Assembly (NCBI RefSeq): GCF_003201955.1
Contig: NZ_QJJM01000020.1
Span: 1 to 34,305 of the forward strand
Length of the DNA stretch: 34,305 nt
Reading direction: 5' to 3'
From: Blastomonas natatoria
GTDB taxonomy: Bacteria; Pseudomonadota; Alphaproteobacteria; Sphingomonadales; Sphingomonadaceae
Part shown: positions 32,633-34,305 of the stretch, in pieces
Layout of the letters: every line of letters begins with the position of its first letter
Position numbering within the stretch: position 1 is the first letter of the stretch
Program-made: the position numbers and the translations under genes
The notes under the pieces: model-generated
Databases searched by the model: none
Told to the model about the DNA's origin: nothing
The model's input: only the letters and a program-made list of their open reading frames with translations

Positions 32633-33019
32633 GTGCAAAAGCCCAATATCCTGATCGTCGAGGACGACGACGCTCTGCGTGGCGAACTGGTCGAGCTGTT
32701 CAGGGCACTCGGATCGACGGCCGTGGGCGCGGAAGATGGCGCCGCTGCCGTTCGGGCGAGCCAGCACCAGACCTTCGATCTGGTGCTGTGCGACTACAAG
32801 CTGCGCCATGAAAGCGGACTGGACGTGATCAAGGCGCTGGCGGAACTCGGCAACGCACCTGCCACCGCACACTGCCATCTGATGACGGCGCATATCGACC
32901 TTACCCCATCCGCCCAGGCAGAGATTGCTGCCTCGACCGGCGGACTGCTGTTCAAGCCGATCGGGGCAAGCGCCTTGCGGCGACTGGTTGCACAGGCTTC
33001 GGGGGCGCCTCGGTGCTGA
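32633..33019 (+). CDS. CheY-like response regulator (second single receiver)
   Basis: 128-aa receiver-domain protein with no output domain. It carries E10-D11-D12 in LIVEDDDALR, phospho-acceptor D54 in LVLCDYKL, T85 in LMTAH and K108 in LLFKPIG. The residues are those of FixJ/hybrid-kinase-like receivers rather than classical CheY (D-Y-K-L, K-P-I). GTG32633 is the start; the Shine-Dalgarno is weak. Its stop overlaps the sensor gene by seven bases, so it probably forms a two-component pair with it, the neighbouring kinase being truncated in this window. Confidence 0.88.
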   Translation: MQKPNILIVEDDDALRGELVELFRALGSTAVGAEDGAAAVRASQHQTFDLVLCDYKLRHESGLDVIKALAELGNAPATAHCHLMTAHIDLTPSAQAEIAASTGGLLFKPIGASALRRLVAQASGAPRC

Positions 33020-34290
33020 GTGTCAACTATCCTCAAAGCCTCCGCGTGGTCATGCCGTTCCTCTGGCCGCTGACCGTGCTTGGGCTTGCAGCGGTCACGG
33101 CATTCTCGAGCATCCGGCTCGTCGCCGCGCCTGGTTTCGAATTCTATTTCGGGCCGCTGTTCTACCTGCTCGCATTCCGGTGGTTCGGGCTTAGGGCCGG
33201 TCTGCTCACGGCGCTGGCTACCGCATTGCCAAGCTTGTGGGGCGTGGGTTCACCCTTCACGATCCTGCTTGCATCAGCGCATGTGCTGGCGGTTCACCAG
33301 TTTTCAGGTCAGGATCGCAGCCTTGCGACCGTGACGTTCTTCTTTCAGTGCGGCATCGGCGCGCTGGCGGGATTGGGCTGGCTGGTTCTCCCGTCGATTG
33401 TCCAGACCGATGTGCTGATCGACATGGCGGTTCGCCGCATTCTTTCGGAAACGCTGCTGGCCGCCAGCGCCGACATGATCCTGCTGGCGCTGCTGGTTGA
33501 TACGGCGCGCGGCAAGGTGCGCAGGGTGCGTAATCTGGGGCTTCAGCAGTCACTCGAGGCGCTGGTCTCGATTGCCGTTGCCGGAGCAGCCACTTTGTTT
33601 CTGCTCGGTGAGCTCCATCATGTGAACGAACGGCTTGATCTTCACCAGCGGGATGTTGCCGCTGCCATCTCGGCGTTGCCCGATCGTGATCGCATGCAAC
33701 CTGAAACACGATACATGCTGAGGATGCACGGCGTGGAAACGCCCATGCCGTTCATCGCAACCCGGACAGACAGGCTTCATCAGACCGGCATGATGCTCGG
33801 ATGCCGGAGCTTCGATGCGGGTCTGCCGGAGTCGGGCGAGCGCCATTCGCTCCGCTACTGGCTGGAGATGTGCTACGTTGTGCCGCTTGCCGACGACCAG
33901 GTCGTGCTTCTTTCGCCGCACGACCATGTCGTAGCCCTGTATCGCGAAATCCTGCGCGGCGTGATGCCTTTGATGGCCTATCTGACGCTGGCCCAGATCG
34001 GGCTGCTGCTGTTCGGACGATCGGTGCGGCGCTCTTCACGGGTGCTCAGCAAGGCGCTGCAAGGCTTCGGCCGCGCCTATGTGACCACGCGGCCCACCGC
34101 GCCTTTTCGGGAAGCCGATCAGTTGCTGGGCTCGTTCATTGCTGCAAATAACGAGTTTGTGGCGTTCGAGCGCCAGCGCGTGCACCTGATGCGAACGGTG
34201 GAGGAGCTGCGGTCGTGTCCGTCAACGTGGTGTAAATTCGGTTGTGGCCAGCGGGCTGCATTTTCAGGCGGCCTTTGGTGTAATCTGTAG
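33013..34290 (+). CDS. Membrane sensor (histidine-kinase N-terminal part), truncated at an insertion junction
   Basis: The frame from GTG33013 encodes seven to eight hydrophobic segments in residues 10-215 (MASE1-like layout: FEFYFGPLFYLLAFRWFGLRAGL), an extracytoplasmic stretch (about 217-310), another membrane segment (about 315-335), and a HAMP-like/coiled-coil lead (ASP-free; AFERQRVHLMRTVEELR). In relatives this lead continues into a HisKA/HATPase kinase core. Here the frame changes character after residue 399 (SCPSTWCKFGCGQRAA...), ends at 34290, and lacks a dimerisation His, N-box and G-box. The last 27 codons read insertion-sequence-like DNA. The gene starts seven bases inside the preceding response-regulator gene. 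The kinase function is inferred from that pairing and the domain layout; the visible protein could not phosphorylate anything. Confidence 0.65.
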   Translation: MLSVNYPQSLRVVMPFLWPLTVLGLAAVTAFSSIRLVAAPGFEFYFGPLFYLLAFRWFGLRAGLLTALATALPSLWGVGSPFTILLASAHVLAVHQFSGQDRSLATVTFFFQCGIGALAGLGWLVLPSIVQTDVLIDMAVRRILSETLLAASADMILLALLVDTARGKVRRVRNLGLQQSLEALVSIAVAGAATLFLLGELHHVNERLDLHQRDVAAAISALPDRDRMQPETRYMLRMHGVETPMPFIATRTDRLHQTGMMLGCRSFDAGLPESGERHSLRYWLEMCYVVPLADDQVVLLSPHDHVVALYREILRGVMPLMAYLTLAQIGLLLFGRSVRRSSRVLSKALQGFGRAYVTTRPTAPFREADQLLGSFIAANNEFVAFERQRVHLMRTVEELRSCPSTWCKFGCGQRAAFSGGLWCNL

Positions 34291-34305
34291 CGGCTGAGCC
34301 TCCTC
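34211..34305. mobile_element. Probable left end of an insertion sequence (IS256-like terminus)
   Basis: Beginning at about GGTCGTGTCC (34211) the sequence abruptly stops coding like the sensor gene and contains GTCAACGTGGTGTAAATTC, reminiscent of termini of IS256/mutator-family elements (TGGTGTAAAT type). Only 95 bases are in the window and the transposase and other end are not visible, so family assignment is tentative. The preceding sensor gene losing its kinase part supports an insertion at this point. Confidence 0.45.

Overview
The window looks like about 34 kb of a high-GC alphaproteobacterial chromosome, most likely from the Sphingomonadales. This is inferred from the ComF / glutaredoxin / nitrilase-like / DUF1178 gene run, a SapC-family protein, a globin-coupled chemoreceptor beside cheD-cheY-cheW, and dense packing with many 1-7 nt gene overlaps. 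No 16S rRNA or other decisive marker is present, so genus is not claimed.

Layout. (1) 1-2340 is accessory DNA: a translationally coupled AbiE-like toxin-antitoxin pair (winged-helix regulator plus nucleotidyltransferase) behind a palindromic putative operator, a 55-codon unknown reading frame on the minus strand, a 12-bp-period direct repeat and a tRNA-3'-end-like fragment that may mark a genomic-island boundary. (2) 2407-11434 is core metabolism: glyoxalase II (gloB), 3-oxoadipyl-CoA-type thiolase (pcaF), an exported M17 aminopeptidase, TspO, NDH-2, and on the minus strand pyrB overlapping a dihydroorotase homologue that has lost its metal ligands (a PyrC'/PyrX-like partner of ATCase), then an SMP-30 lactonase. 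A palindromic repeat occurs twice (4393-4476 and 11436-11518). (3) 11552-20103 is a tight plus-strand run: DUF2855, HAD hydrolase, exported cyanophycinase-like S51 peptidase, YdjM-like membrane protein, photolyase, secreted serine hydrolase, YbaK/PrdX-type deacylase, moaA, moaD, moaE, closed by a long hairpin. (4) 20140-28185 holds a SapC-family protein, a D-2-hydroxyacid dehydrogenase-like flavoprotein, a small exported unknown, a DEAD-box helicase, a methyltransferase-like protein, ComF, grxC, a carbon-nitrogen hydrolase, DUF1178 and tRNA-Arg(CCU).

(5) 28747-34305 is a chemotaxis locus: a soluble globin-coupled chemoreceptor ending in a DWSEF tether, a decayed cheB fragment, cheD, a CheY-like regulator, cheW, an 89-aa helical protein carrying a CheZ-like D-x-x-G-Q motif, a second CheY-like regulator, and a multi-pass membrane sensor whose kinase end is missing because the sequence runs into what looks like an insertion-sequence terminus at about 34211. 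No cheA or cheR is visible; they could lie beyond the right edge.

The observations most worth following are the small CheZ-like candidate between two CheY proteins, the frameshifted and N-terminally deleted cheB next to an intact cheD and a CheR/CheB-tethered receptor, the catalytically dead PyrC'-like protein, and the island boundary with its toxin-antitoxin pair.
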